Origin: Auanema rhodensis
Lineage: Eukaryota; Nematoda; Chromadorea; Rhabditida; Rhabditidae
Reading direction: 5' to 3'
DNA: 64,000 bases
Assembly (NCBI GenBank): GCA_964057225.1
Contig: CAXKVF010000074.1
Span: 124,001-188,000, forward strand
Each line of letters opens with the position of its first letter. The first letter of the stretch is position 1. Below the pieces are notes generated by a model. It was not told where the DNA came from, did no database searches, and was given only the letters and a program-made list of their open reading frames with translations. The position numbers were made by a program, and so were the translations under genes. Positions 23,588 through 37,667 of this stretch are shown piece after piece.

Positions 23588-24819
23588 TGTAACTCGCTTC
23601 ACGTGAAAGATAAAGAGATGCGGTTTTCAAAATTAGATTTCCCATGTCCATATTAGTCTAAAAACAAATTTTTATTGATATTGGTTCATGGTAACCATAA
23701 CTTTGAATTTTACGTGAACTTTAATTTATGCTAATTAAATGTACACGTGATGTGCACTTGGTATGTAACTCGCTTCACGTGAAAGAAAAAGAGATGCGGT
23801 TTTCAAAATTAGATTCCCCATGTCCATATTAGTCTAAAAACAAATTTTTATTGATATTGGTTCATGGTAACCATGACTTTGAAATTTACGTGAACTTTAA
23901 TTTATGCTAATTAAATGTACACGTGATGTGCACTTGGTATGTAACTCGCTTCACGTGAAAGATAAAGAGATGCGGTTTTCAAAATTAGATTCCCCATGTC
24001 CATATTAGTCTAAAAACAAATTTTTATTGATATTGGTTCATGGTAACCATGACTTTGAAATTTACGTGAACTTTAATTTATGCTAATTAAATGTACACGT
24101 GATGTGCACTTGGTATGTAACTCGCTTCACGTGAAAGATAAAAAGATGCGGTTTTCAAAAATAGATTCCCCATGTCCATATTAGTCTAAAAACAAATTTT
24201 TATTGATATTGGTGCATGGTAACCATGACTTTGAAATTTACGTGAACTTTAATTTATGCTAATTAAATGTACACGTGATGTGCACTTGGTATGTAACTCG
24301 CTTCTCGTGAAAGATAAAGAGATGCGGTTTTCAAAATTAGATTCCCCATGTCCATATTAGTCTAAAAACAAATTTTTATTGATATTGGTTCATGGTAACC
24401 ATGACTTTGAAATTTACGTGAACTTTAATTTATGCTAATTAAATGTACACGTGATGTGCACTTGGTATGTAACTCGCTTCACGTGAAAGATAAAGAGATG
24501 CGGTTTTCAAAATTAGATTCCCCATGTCCATATTAGTCTAAAAACAAATTTTTATTGATATTGGTGCATGGTAACCATGACTTTGAAATTTACGTGAACT
24601 TTAATTTATGCTAATTAAATGTACACGTGATGTGCACTTGGTATGTAACTCGCTTCACGTGAAAGATGAAGAGATGCGGTTTTCAAAATTAGATTCCCCA
24701 TGTCCATATTAGTCTAAAAACAAATTTTTATTGATATTGGTGCATGGTAACCATGACTTTGAAATTTACGTGAACTTTAATTTATGCTAATTAAATGTAC
24801 ACGTGATGTGCACTTGGTA
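23588..24819. repeat. 7-monomer block, first copy (partner at 60,197-61,428)
   Basis: The order is T53+A112+T121; A24; plain; A28 with CAAAAATAG (A46)+G99; T14; G99; G25+G99. The A46 monomer occurs only in this block and its partner, 208 monomers apart. The preceding monomer at 23,412 is unusually divergent, with C33, ATTCATCA, T71 and C97. Confidence 0.85.
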
Positions 24820-24995
24820 TGCAACTCGCTTCACGTGAAAGATAAAGAGATGCGGTTTTCAAAATTAGATTCCCCATGTCCATATTAGTCTAAAAACAAA
24901 TTTTTATTGATATTAGTTCATGGTAACCATGACTTTGAAATTTACGTGAACTTTAATTTATGCTAATTAAATGTACACGTGATGTGCACTTGGTA

Positions 24996-27107
24996 TGTAA
25001 CTCGCTTCACGTGAAAGATAAAGAGATGCGGTTTTCAAAATTAGATTCCCCATGTCCATATTAGTCTAAAAACAAATTTTTATTGATATTGGTGCATGGT
25101 AACCATGACTTTGAAATTTACGTGAACTTCAATTTATGCTAATTAAATGTACACGTGATGTGCACTTGGTATGTAACTCGCTTCACGTGAAAGATAAAGA
25201 GATGCGGTTTTCAAAATTAGATTCCCCATGTCCATATTAGTCTAAAAACAAATTTTTATTGATATTGGTTCATGGTAACCATGACTTTGAAATTTACGTG
25301 AACTTTAATTAATGCTAATTAAATGTACACGTGATGTGCACTTGGTATGTAACTCGCTTCACGTGAAAGATGAAGAGATGCGGTTTTCAAAATTAGATTC
25401 CCCATGTCCATATTAGTCTAAAAACAAATTTTTATTGATATTGGTTCATGGTAACCATGACTTTGAAATTTACGTGAACTTTAATTTATGCTAATTAAAT
25501 GTACACGTGATGTGCACTTGGTATGTAACTCGTTTCACGTGAAAGATAAAGAGATGCGGTTTTCAAAATTAGATTCCCCATGTCCATATTAGTCTAAAAA
25601 CAAATTTTTATTGATATTGGTGCATGGTAACCATGACTTTGAAATTTACGTGAACTTTAATTTATGCTAATTAAATGTACACTTGATGTGCACTTGGTAT
25701 GTAACTCGCTTCACGTGAAAGATAAAGAGATGCGGTTTTCAACATTAGATTCCCCATGTCCATATTAGTCTAAAAACAAATTTTTATTGATATTGGTTCA
25801 TGGTAACCATGACTTTGAAATTTACGTGAACTTTAATTTATGCTAATTAAATGTACACGTGATGTGCACTTGGTATGTAACTCGCTTCACGTGAAAGATA
25901 AAGAAATGCGGTTTTCAAAATTAGATTCCCCATGTCCATATTAGTCTAAAAACAAATTTTTATTGATATTGGTGCATGGTAACCATGACTTTGAAATTTA
26001 CGTTAACTTTAATTTATGCTAATTAAATGTACACGTGATGTGCACTTGGTATGTAACTCGCTTCACGTGAAAGATAAAGAGATGCGGTTTTCAAAATTAG
26101 ATTCCCCATGTCCATATTAGTCTAAAAACAAATTTTTATTGATATTGGTTCATGGTAATCATGACTTTGAAATTTACGTGAACTTTAATTTATGCTAATT
26201 AAATGTACACGTGATGTGCACTTGGTTTGTAACTCGCTTCACGTGAAAGATAAAGAGATGCGGTTTTCAAAATTAGATTCCCCATGTCCATATTAGTCTA
26301 AAAACAAATTTTTATTGATATTGGTTCATGGTAACCATGACTTTGAAATTTACGTGAACTTTAATTTATGCTAATTAAATGTACACGTGATGTGCACTTG
26401 GTATGTAACTCGCTTCACGTGAAAGATAAAGAGATGCGGTTTTCAAAATTAGATTCCCCATGTCCATATTAGTCTAAAAACAAATTTTTATTGATATTAG
26501 TTCATGGTAACCATGACTTTGAAATTTACGTGAACTTTAATTTATGCTAATTAAATGTACACGTGATGTGCACTTGGTATGTAACTCGCTTCACGTGAAA
26601 GATAAAGAGATGCGGTTTTCAAAATTAGATTCCCCATGTCCATATTAGTCTAAAAACAAATTTTTATTGATATTGGTTCATGGTAACCATGACTTTGAAA
26701 TTTACGTGAACTTTAATTTATGCTAATTAAATGTACACGTGATGTGCACTTGGTATGTAACTCGCTTCACGTGAAAGATAAAAAAATGCGGTTTTCAAAA
26801 TTAGATTCCCCATGTCCATATTAGTCTAAAAACAAATTTTTATTGATATTAGTTCATGGTAACCATGACTTTGAAATTTACGTGAACTTTAATTTATGCT
26901 AATTAAATGTACACGTGATGTGCACTTGGTATGTAACTCGCTTCACGTGAAAGATAAAGAGATGCGGTTTTCAAAATTAGATTCCCCATGTCCATATTAG
27001 TCTAAAAACAAATTTTTATTGATATTGATTCATGGTAACCATGACTTTGAAATTTACGTGAACTTTAATTTATGCTAATTAAATGTACACGTGATGTGCA
27101 CTTGGTA
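24996..27107. repeat. 12-monomer block, second copy (partner at 3,169-5,280)
   Basis: The order is the same as at 3,169-5,280. Private changes here are AACATT at position 44 (25,700 monomer), CGTTAAC at 129 (25,876), GTAATCAT at 108 (26,052), A28+A30 instead of A28 (26,756) and A97 (26,932). Most of this block lies inside the first copy of the tandem 22-mer, which carries these changes with it. Confidence 0.82.
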
Positions 27108-29395
27108 TGTAACTCGCTTCACGTGAAAGATAAAGAGATGCGGTTTTCAAAATTAGATTCCCCATGTCCATATTAGTCTAAAAACAAATTTTTATTGATA
27201 TTGGTTCATGGTAACCATGACTTTGAAATTTACGTGAACTTTAATTTATGCTAATTAAATGTACACGTGATGTGCACTTGGTATGTAACTCGCTTCACGT
27301 AAAAGAAAAAGAGATGCGGTTTTCAAAATTAGATTCCCCATGTCCATATTAGTCTAAAAACAAATTTTTATTGATATTGGTTCATGGTAACCATGACTTT
27401 GAAATTTACGTGAACTTTAATTTATGCTAATTAAATGTACACGTGATGTGCACTTGGTATGTAACTCGCTTCACGTGAAAGATAAAGAGATGCGGTTTTC
27501 AAAATTAGATTCCCCATGTCCATATTAGTCTAAAAACAAATTTTTATTGATATTGGTGCATGGTAACCATGACTTTGAAATTTACGTGAACTTTAATTTA
27601 TGCTAATTAAATGTACACGTGATGTGCACTTGGTATGTAACTCGCTTCACGTGAAAGATAAAGAGATGCGGTTTTCAAAATTAGATTCCCCATGTCCATA
27701 TTAGTCTTAAAACAAATTTTTATTGATATTGGTGCATGGTAACCATGACTTTGAAATTTACGTGAACTTTAATTTATGCTAATTAAATGTACACGTGATG
27801 TGCACTTGGTATGTAACTCGCTTCACGTGAAAGATAAAGAGATGCGGTTTTCAAAATTAGATTCCCCATGTCCATATTAGTCTAAAAACAAATTTTTATT
27901 GATATTGGTTCATGGTAACCATGACTTTGAAATTTACGTGAACTTTAATTTATGCTAATTAAATGTACACGTGATGTGCACTTGGTATGTAACTCGCATC
28001 ACGTGAAAGATAAAGAGATGCGGTTTTCAAAATTAGATTCCCCATGTCCATATTAGTCTAAAAACAAATTTTTATTGATATTGGTGCATGGTAACCATGA
28101 CTTTGAAATTTACGTGAACTTTAATTTATGCTAATTAAATGTACACGTGATGTGCACTTGGTATGTAACTCGCTTCACGTGAAAGATAAAGAGATGCGGT
28201 TTTCAAAATTAGATTCCCCATGTCCATATTAGTCTAAAAACAAATTTTTATTGATATTGGTTCATGGTAACCATGACTTTGAAATTTACGTGAACTTTAA
28301 TTAATGCTAATTAAATGTACACGTGATGTGCACTTGGTTTGTAACTCGCTTCACGTGAAAGATAAAGAGATCCGGTTTTCAAAATTAGATTCCCCATGTT
28401 CATATTAGTCTAAAAACAAATTTTTATTGATATTGCTTCATGGTAACCATGACTTTGAAATTTACGTGAACTTTAATTTATGCTAATTAAATGTACACGT
28501 GATGTGCACTTGGTATGTAACTCGCTTCACGTGAAAGATAAAAAGATGCGGTTTTCAAAATTAGATTCCCCATGTCCATATTAGTCTAAAAACAAATTTT
28601 TATTGATATTGGTTCATGGTAACCATAACTTTGAATTTTACGTGAACTTTAATTTATGCTAATTAAATGTACACGTGATGTGCACTTGGTATGTAACTCG
28701 CTTCACGTGAAAGATAAAGAAATGCGGTTTTCAAAATTAGATTCCCCATGTCCATATTAGTCTAAAAACAAATTTTTATTGATATTGGTTCATGGTAACC
28801 ATGACTTTGAAATTTACGTGAACTTTAATTTATGCTAATTAAATGTACACGTGATGTGCACTTGGTATGTAACTCGCTTCACGTGAAAGATAAAGAGATG
28901 CGGTTTTCAAAATTAGATTCCTCATGTCCATATTAGTCTAAAAACAAATTTTTATTGATATTGCTTCATGGTAACCATGACTTTGAAATTTACGTGAACT
29001 TTAATTTATGCTAATTAAATGTACACGTGATGTGCACTTGGTGTGTAACTCGCTTCACGTGAAAGATAAAAAGATGCGGTTTTCAAAATTAGATTCCCCA
29101 TGTCCATATTAGTCTAAAAACAAATTTTTATTGATATTGGTGCATGGTAACCATGACTTTGAAATTTACGTGAACTTTAATTTATGCTAATTAAATGTAC
29201 ACGTGATGTGCACTTGGTATGTAACTCGCTTCACGTGAAAGATGAAGAGATGCGGTTTTCAAAATTAGATTCCCCATGTCCATATTAGTCTAAAAACAAA
29301 TTTTTATTGATATTGGTTCATGGTAACCATGACTTTGAAATTTACGTGAACTTTCATTTATGCTAATTAAATGTACACGTGATGTGCACTTGGTA
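25524..29395. repeat. 22-monomer HOR (3,872 bp), copy 1 of a tandem pair
   Basis: The order starts T10+G99+T160, then AACATT; A30+G99+T129; T108+T176; plain; A96; plain; A28+A30+A96; A97; plain; A18+A24; G99; T73+G99; plain; A11 (CGCATC)+G99; A140+T176; C33+T61+C97; A28+A112+T121; A30; T55+C97+G176; A28+G99; G25+C136. Several of these are private to the two copies, such as A11, T61, G176 and T129. This is the longest clear tandem duplication in the window. Confidence 0.93.
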
Positions 29396-32300
29396 TGTAA
29401 CTCGCTTCACGTGAAAGATAAAGAGATGCGGTTTTCAAAATTAGATTCCCCATGTCCATATTAGTCTAAAAACAAATTTTTATTGATATTGGTGCATGGT
29501 AACCATGACTTTGAAATTTACGTGAACTTTAATTTATGCTAATTAAATGTACACTTGATGTGCACTTGGTATGTAACTCGCTTCACGTGAAAGATAAAGA
29601 GATGCGGTTTTCAACATTAGATTCCCCATGTCCATATTAGTCTAAAAACAAATTTTTATTGATATTGGTTCATGGTAACCATGACTTTGAAATTTACGTG
29701 AACTTTAATTTATGCTAATTAAATGTACACGTGATGTGCACTTGGTATGTAACTCGCTTCACGTGAAAGATAAAGAAATGCGGTTTTCAAAATTAGATTC
29801 CCCATGTCCATATTAGTCTAAAAACAAATTTTTATTGATATTGGTGCATGGTAACCATGACTTTGAAATTTACGTTAACTTTAATTTATGCTAATTAAAT
29901 GTACACGTGATGTGCACTTGGTATGTAACTCGCTTCACGTGAAAGATAAAGAGATGCGGTTTTCAAAATTAGATTCCCCATGTCCATATTAGTCTAAAAA
30001 CAAATTTTTATTGATATTGGTTCATGGTAATCATGACTTTGAAATTTACGTGAACTTTAATTTATGCTAATTAAATGTACACGTGATGTGCACTTGGTTT
30101 GTAACTCGCTTCACGTGAAAGATAAAGAGATGCGGTTTTCAAAATTAGATTCCCCATGTCCATATTAGTCTAAAAACAAATTTTTATTGATATTGGTTCA
30201 TGGTAACCATGACTTTGAAATTTACGTGAACTTTAATTTATGCTAATTAAATGTACACGTGATGTGCACTTGGTATGTAACTCGCTTCACGTGAAAGATA
30301 AAGAGATGCGGTTTTCAAAATTAGATTCCCCATGTCCATATTAGTCTAAAAACAAATTTTTATTGATATTAGTTCATGGTAACCATGACTTTGAAATTTA
30401 CGTGAACTTTAATTTATGCTAATTAAATGTACACGTGATGTGCACTTGGTATGTAACTCGCTTCACGTGAAAGATAAAGAGATGCGGTTTTCAAAATTAG
30501 ATTCCCCATGTCCATATTAGTCTAAAAACAAATTTTTATTGATATTGGTTCATGGTAACCATGACTTTGAAATTTACGTGAACTTTAATTTATGCTAATT
30601 AAATGTACACGTGATGTGCACTTGGTATGTAACTCGCTTCACGTGAAAGATAAAAAAATGCGGTTTTCAAAATTAGATTCCCCATGTCCATATTAGTCTA
30701 AAAACAAATTTTTATTGATATTAGTTCATGGTAACCATGACTTTGAAATTTACGTGAACTTTAATTTATGCTAATTAAATGTACACGTGATGTGCACTTG
30801 GTATGTAACTCGCTTCACGTGAAAGATAAAGAGATGCGGTTTTCAAAATTAGATTCCCCATGTCCATATTAGTCTAAAAACAAATTTTTATTGATATTGA
30901 TTCATGGTAACCATGACTTTGAAATTTACGTGAACTTTAATTTATGCTAATTAAATGTACACGTGATGTGCACTTGGTATGTAACTCGCTTCACGTGAAA
31001 GATAAAGAGATGCGGTTTTCAAAATTAGATTCCCCATGTCCATATTAGTCTAAAAACAAATTTTTATTGATATTGGTTCATGGTAACCATGACTTTGAAA
31101 TTTACGTGAACTTTAATTTATGCTAATTAAATGTACACGTGATGTGCACTTGGTATGTAACTCGCTTCACGTAAAAGAAAAAGAGATGCGGTTTTCAAAA
31201 TTAGATTCCCCATGTCCATATTAGTCTAAAAACAAATTTTTATTGATATTGGTTCATGGTAACCATGACTTTGAAATTTACGTGAACTTTAATTTATGCT
31301 AATTAAATGTACACGTGATGTGCACTTGGTATGTAACTCGCTTCACGTGAAAGATAAAGAGATGCGGTTTTCAAAATTAGATTCCCCATGTCCATATTAG
31401 TCTAAAAACAAATTTTTATTGATATTGGTGCATGGTAACCATGACTTTGAAATTTACGTGAACTTTAATTTATGCTAATTAAATGTACACGTGATGTGCA
31501 CTTGGTATGTAACTCGCTTCACGTGAAAGATAAAGAGATGCGGTTTTCAAAATTAGATTCCCCATGTCCATATTAGTCTTAAAACAAATTTTTATTGATA
31601 TTGGTGCATGGTAACCATGACTTTGAAATTTACGTGAACTTTAATTTATGCTAATTAAATGTACACGTGATGTGCACTTGGTATGTAACTCGCTTCACGT
31701 GAAAGATAAAGAGATGCGGTTTTCAAAATTAGATTCCCCATGTCCATATTAGTCTAAAAACAAATTTTTATTGATATTGGTTCATGGTAACCATGACTTT
31801 GAAATTTACGTGAACTTTAATTTATGCTAATTAAATGTACACGTGATGTGCACTTGGTATGTAACTCGCATCACGTGAAAGATAAAGAGATGCGGTTTTC
31901 AAAATTAGATTCCCCATGTCCATATTAGTCTAAAAACAAATTTTTATTGATATTGGTGCATGGTAACCATGACTTTGAAATTTACGTGAACTTTAATTTA
32001 TGCTAATTAAATGTACACGTGATGTGCACTTGGTATGTAACTCGCTTCACGTGAAAGATAAAGAGATGCGGTTTTCAAAATTAGATTCCCCATGTCCATA
32101 TTAGTCTAAAAACAAATTTTTATTGATATTGGTTCATGGTAACCATGACTTTGAAATTTACGTGAACTTTAATTAATGCTAATTAAATGTACACGTGATG
32201 TGCACTTGGTTTGTAACTCGCTTCACGTGAAAGATAAAGAGATCCGGTTTTCAAAATTAGATTCCCCATGTTCATATTAGTCTAAAAACAAATTTTTATT

Positions 32301-33267
32301 GATATTGCTTCATGGTAACCATGACTTTGAAATTTACGTGAACTTTAATTTATGCTAATTAAATGTACACGTGATGTGCACTTGGTATGTAACTCGCTTC
32401 ACGTGAAAGATAAAAAGATGCGGTTTTCAAAATTAGATTCCCCATGTCCATATTAGTCTAAAAACAAATTTTTATTGATATTGGTTCATGGTAACCATAA
32501 CTTTGAATTTTACGTGAACTTTAATTTATGCTAATTAAATGTACACGTGATGTGCACTTGGTATGTAACTCGCTTCACGTGAAAGATAAAGAAATGCGGT
32601 TTTCAAAATTAGATTCCCCATGTCCATATTAGTCTAAAAACAAATTTTTATTGATATTGGTTCATGGTAACCATGACTTTGAAATTTACGTGAACTTTAA
32701 TTTATGCTAATTAAATGTACACGTGATGTGCACTTGGTATGTAACTCGCTTCACGTGAAAGATAAAGAGATGCGGTTTTCAAAATTAGATTCCTCATGTC
32801 CATATTAGTCTAAAAACAAATTTTTATTGATATTGCTTCATGGTAACCATGACTTTGAAATTTACGTGAACTTTAATTTATGCTAATTAAATGTACACGT
32901 GATGTGCACTTGGTGTGTAACTCGCTTCACGTGAAAGATAAAAAGATGCGGTTTTCAAAATTAGATTCCCCATGTCCATATTAGTCTAAAAACAAATTTT
33001 TATTGATATTGGTGCATGGTAACCATGACTTTGAAATTTACGTGAACTTTAATTTATGCTAATTAAATGTACACGTGATGTGCACTTGGTATGTAACTCG
33101 CTTCACGTGAAAGATGAAGAGATGCGGTTTTCAAAATTAGATTCCCCATGTCCATATTAGTCTAAAAACAAATTTTTATTGATATTGGTTCATGGTAACC
33201 ATGACTTTGAAATTTACGTGAACTTTCATTTATGCTAATTAAATGTACACGTGATGTGCACTTGGTA
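29396..33267. repeat. 22-monomer HOR (3,872 bp), copy 2 of a tandem pair
   Basis: All 22 types recur in order. The only difference I see is in the first monomer, where copy 1 has T10 and copy 2 has the consensus C10. The duplication breakpoint may therefore lie inside that monomer after position 10. The following monomer (33,268) lacks T160, which bounds the right end. Confidence 0.93.
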
Positions 33268-34851
33268 TGTAACTCGCTTCACGTGAAAGATAAAGAGATG
33301 CGGTTTTCAAAATTAGATTCCCCATGTCCATATTAGTCTAAAAACAAATTTTTATTGATATTGGTGCATGGTAACCATGACTTTGAAATTTACGTGAACT
33401 TTAATTTATGCTAATTAAATGTACACGTGATGTGCACTTGGTATGTAACTCGCTTCACGTGAAAGATGAAGAGATGCGGTTCTCAAAATTAGATTCCCCA
33501 TGTCCATATTAGTCTAAAAACAAATTTTTATTGATATTGGTGCATGGTAACCATGACTTTGAAATTTACGTGAACTTTAATTTATGCTAATTAAATGTAC
33601 ACGTGATGTGCACTTGGTATGCAACTCGCTTCACGTGAAAGATAAAGAGATGCGGTTTTCAAAATTAGATTTCCCATGTCCATATTAGTCTAAAAACAAA
33701 TTTTTATTGATATTGGTGCATGGTAACCATGACTTTGAAATTTACGTGAACTTCAATTTATGCTAATTAAATGTACACGTGATGTGCACTTGGTATGTAA
33801 CTCGCTTCACGTGAAAGATAAAGAGATGCGGTTTTCAAAATTAGATTCCCCATGTCCATATTAGTCTAAAAACAAATTTTTATTGATATTGGTTCATGGT
33901 AACCATGACTTTGAAATTTACGTGAACTTTAATTTATGCTAATTAAATGTACACGTGATGTGCACTTGGTATGTAACTCGCTTCACGTGAAAGATAAAGA
34001 GATGCGGTTTTCAAAATTAGATTCCCCATGTCCATATTAGTCTAAAAACAAATTTTTATTGATATTGGTGCATGGTAACCATGACTTTGAAATTTACGTG
34101 AACTTTAATTTATGCTAATTAAATGTACACCTGATGTGCACTTGGTATGTAACTCGCTTCACGTGAAAGATGAAGAGATGCCGTTTTCAAAATTAGATTC
34201 CCCATGTCCATATTAGTCTAAAAACAAATTTTTATTGATATTGGTGCATGGTAACCATGACTTTGAAATTTACGTGAACTTTAATTTATGCTAATTAAAT
34301 GTACACGTGATGTGCACTTGGTATGTAACTCGCTTCACGTGAAAGATAAAGAGATGCGGTTTTCAAAATTAGATTCCCCATGTCCATATTAGTCTAAAAA
34401 CAAATTTTTATTGATATTGGTGCATGGTAACCATGACTTTGAAATTTACGTGAACTTTAATTTATGCTAATTAAATGTACACGTGATGTGCACTTGGTAT
34501 GTAACTCGCTTCACGTGAAAGATAAAGAGATGCGGTTTTCAAAATTAGATTCCCCATGTCCATATTAGTCTTAAAACAAATTTTTATTGATATTGGTGCA
34601 TGGTAACCATGACTTTGAAATTTACGTGAACTTTAATTTATGCTAATTAAATGTACACGTGATGTGCACTTGGTATGTAACTCGCTTCACGTGAAAGATA
34701 AAGAGATGCGGTTTTCAAAATTAGATTCCCCATGTCCATATTAGTCTAAAAACAAATTTTTATTGATATTGGTGCATGGTAACCATGACTTTGAAATTTA
34801 CGTGAACTTTAATTTATGCTAATTAAATGTACACGTGATGTGCACTTGGTA

Positions 34852-37139
34852 TGTAACTCGCTTCACGTGAAAGATAAAGAGATGCGGTTTTCAAAATTAG
34901 ATTCCCCATGTCCATATTAGTCTAAAAACAAATTTTTATTGATATTGGTTCATGGTAACCATGACTTTGAAATTTACGTGAACTTTAATTAATGCTAATT
35001 AAATGTACACGTGATGTGCACTTGGTTTGTAACTCGCTTCACGTGAAAGATAAAGAGATCCGGTTTTCAAAATTAGATTCCCCATGTCCATATTAGTCTA
35101 AAAACAAATTTTTATTGATATTGCTTCATGGTAACCATGACTTTGAAATTTACGTGAACTTTAATTTATGCTAATTAAATGTACACGTGATGTGCACTTG
35201 GTATGTAACTCGCTTCACGTGAAAGATAAAGAGATGCGGTTTTCAAAATTAGATTTCCCATGTCCATATTAGTCTAAAAACAAATTTTTATTGATATTGG
35301 TTCATGGTAACCATAACTTTGAATTTTACGTGAACTTTAATTTATGCTAATTAAATGTACACGTGATGTGCACTTGGTATGTAACTCGCTTCACGTGAAA
35401 GATAAAGAAATGCGGTTTTCAAAATTAGATTCCCCATGTCCATATTAGTCTAAAAACAAATTTTTATTGATATTGGTTCATGGTAACCATGACTTTGAAA
35501 TTTACGTGAACTTTAATTTATGCTAATTAAATGTACACGTGATGTGCACTTGGTATGTAACTCGCTTCACGTGAAAGATAAAGAGATGCGGTTTTCAAAA
35601 TTAGATTCCCTATGTCCATATTAGTCTAAAAACAAATTTTTATTGATATTGCTTCATGGTAACCATGACTTTGAAATTTACGTGAACTTTAATTTATGCT
35701 AATTAAATGTACACGTGATGTGCACTTGGTATGTAACTCGCTTCACGTGAAAGATAAAAAGATGCGGTTTTCAAAATTAGATTCTTCATGTCCATATTAG
35801 TCTAAAAACAAATTTTTATTGATATTGGTGCATGGTAACCATGACTTTGAAATTTACGTGAACTTTAATTTATGCTAATTAAATGTACACGTGATGTGCA
35901 CTTGGTATGTAACTCGCTTCACGTGAAAGATGAAGAGATGCGGTTTTCAAAATTAGATTCCCCATGTCCATATTAGTCTAAAAACAAATTTTTATTGATA
36001 TTGGTTCATGGTAACCATGACTTTGAAATTTACGTGAACTTTCATTTATGCTAATTAAATGTACACGTGATGTGCACTTGGTTTGTAACTCGCTTCACGT
36101 GAAAGATAAAGAGATGCGGTTTTCAAAATTAGATTCCCCATGTCCATATTAGTCTAAAAACAAATTTTTATTGATATTGGTGCATGGTAACCATGACTTT
36201 AAAATTTACGTGAACTTTAATTTATGCTAATTAAATGTACACGTGATGTGCACTTGGTATGTAACTCGCTTCTCGTGAAAGATAAAGAGATGCGGTTTTC
36301 AAAATTAGATTCCCCATGTCCATATTAGTCTAAAAACAAATTTTTATTGATATTGGTTCATGGTAACCATGACTTTGAAATTTACGTGAACTTTAATTTA
36401 TGCCAATTAAATGTACACGTGATGTGCACTTGGTATGTAACTCGCTTCACGTGAAAGATAAAGAGATGCGGTTTTCAAAATTAGATTCCCCATGTCCATA
36501 TTAGTCTAAAAACAAATTTTTATTGATATTGGTGCATGGTAACCATGACTTTGAAATTTACGTGAACTTTAATTTATGCTAATTAAATGTACACGTGATG
36601 TGCACTTGGTATGTAACTCGCTTCACGTGAAAGATGAAGAGATGCGGTTTTCAAAATTAGATTCCCCATGTCCATATTAGTCTAAAAACAAATTTTTATT
36701 GATATTGGTGCATGGTAACCATGACTTTGAAATTTACGTGAACTTTAATTTATGCTAATTAAATGTACACGTGATGTGCACTTGGTATGCAACTCGCTTC
36801 ACGTGAAAGATAAAGAGATGCGGTTTTCAAAATTAGATTCCCCATGTCCATATTAGTCTAAAAACAAATTTTTATTGATATTGGTGCATGGTAACCATGA
36901 CTTTGAAATTTACGTGAACTTCAATTTATGCTAATTAAATGTACACGTGATGTGCACTTGGTATGTAACTCGCTTCACGTGAAAGATAAAGAGATGCGGT
37001 TTTCAAAATTTGATTCTCCATGTCCATATTAGTCTAAAAACAAATTTTTATTGATATTGGTTCATGGTAACCATGACTTTGAAATTTACGTGAACTTTAA
37101 TTTATGCTAATTAAATGTACACGTGATGTGCACTTGGTA
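34852..37139. repeat. 13-monomer block, left copy (partner at 41,012-43,299)
   Basis: The order is A140+T176; C33+C97; T53+A112+T121; A30; C97; A28+G99; G25+C136; G99+A118; T14+C145; G99; G25+G99; C3+G99+C135; plain. Its first seven types also match the end of the 22-mer at 28,164-29,395. Private changes are T56 at 35,556, TTCTTC at 35,732, T176 at 35,908 and T48 at 36,964. Confidence 0.88.
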
Positions 37140-37667
37140 TGTAACTCGCTTCACGTGAAAGATAAAGAGATGCGGTTTTCAAAATTAGATTCCCCATGTC
37201 CATATTAGTCTAAAAACAAATTTTTATTGATATTGGTGCATGGTAACCATGACTTTGAAATTTACGTGAACTTTAATTTATGCTAATTAAATGTACACGT
37301 GATGTGCACTTGGTATGTAACTCGCTTCACGTGAAAGATGAAGAGATGCCGTTTTCAAAATTAGATTCCCCATGTCCATATTAGTCTAAAAACAAATTTT
37401 TATTGATATTGGTGCATGGTAACCATGACTTTGAAATTTACGTGAACTTTAATTTATGCTAATTAAATGTACACGTGATGTGCACTTGGTATGTAACTCG
37501 CTTCACGTGAAAGATGAAGAGATGCGGTTTTCAAAATTAGATTCCCCATGTCCATATTAGTCTAAAAACAAATTTTTATTGATATTGGTGCATGGTAACC
37601 ATGACTTTGAAATTTACGTGAACTTTAATTTATGCTAATTAAATGTACACGTGATGTGCACTTGGTA

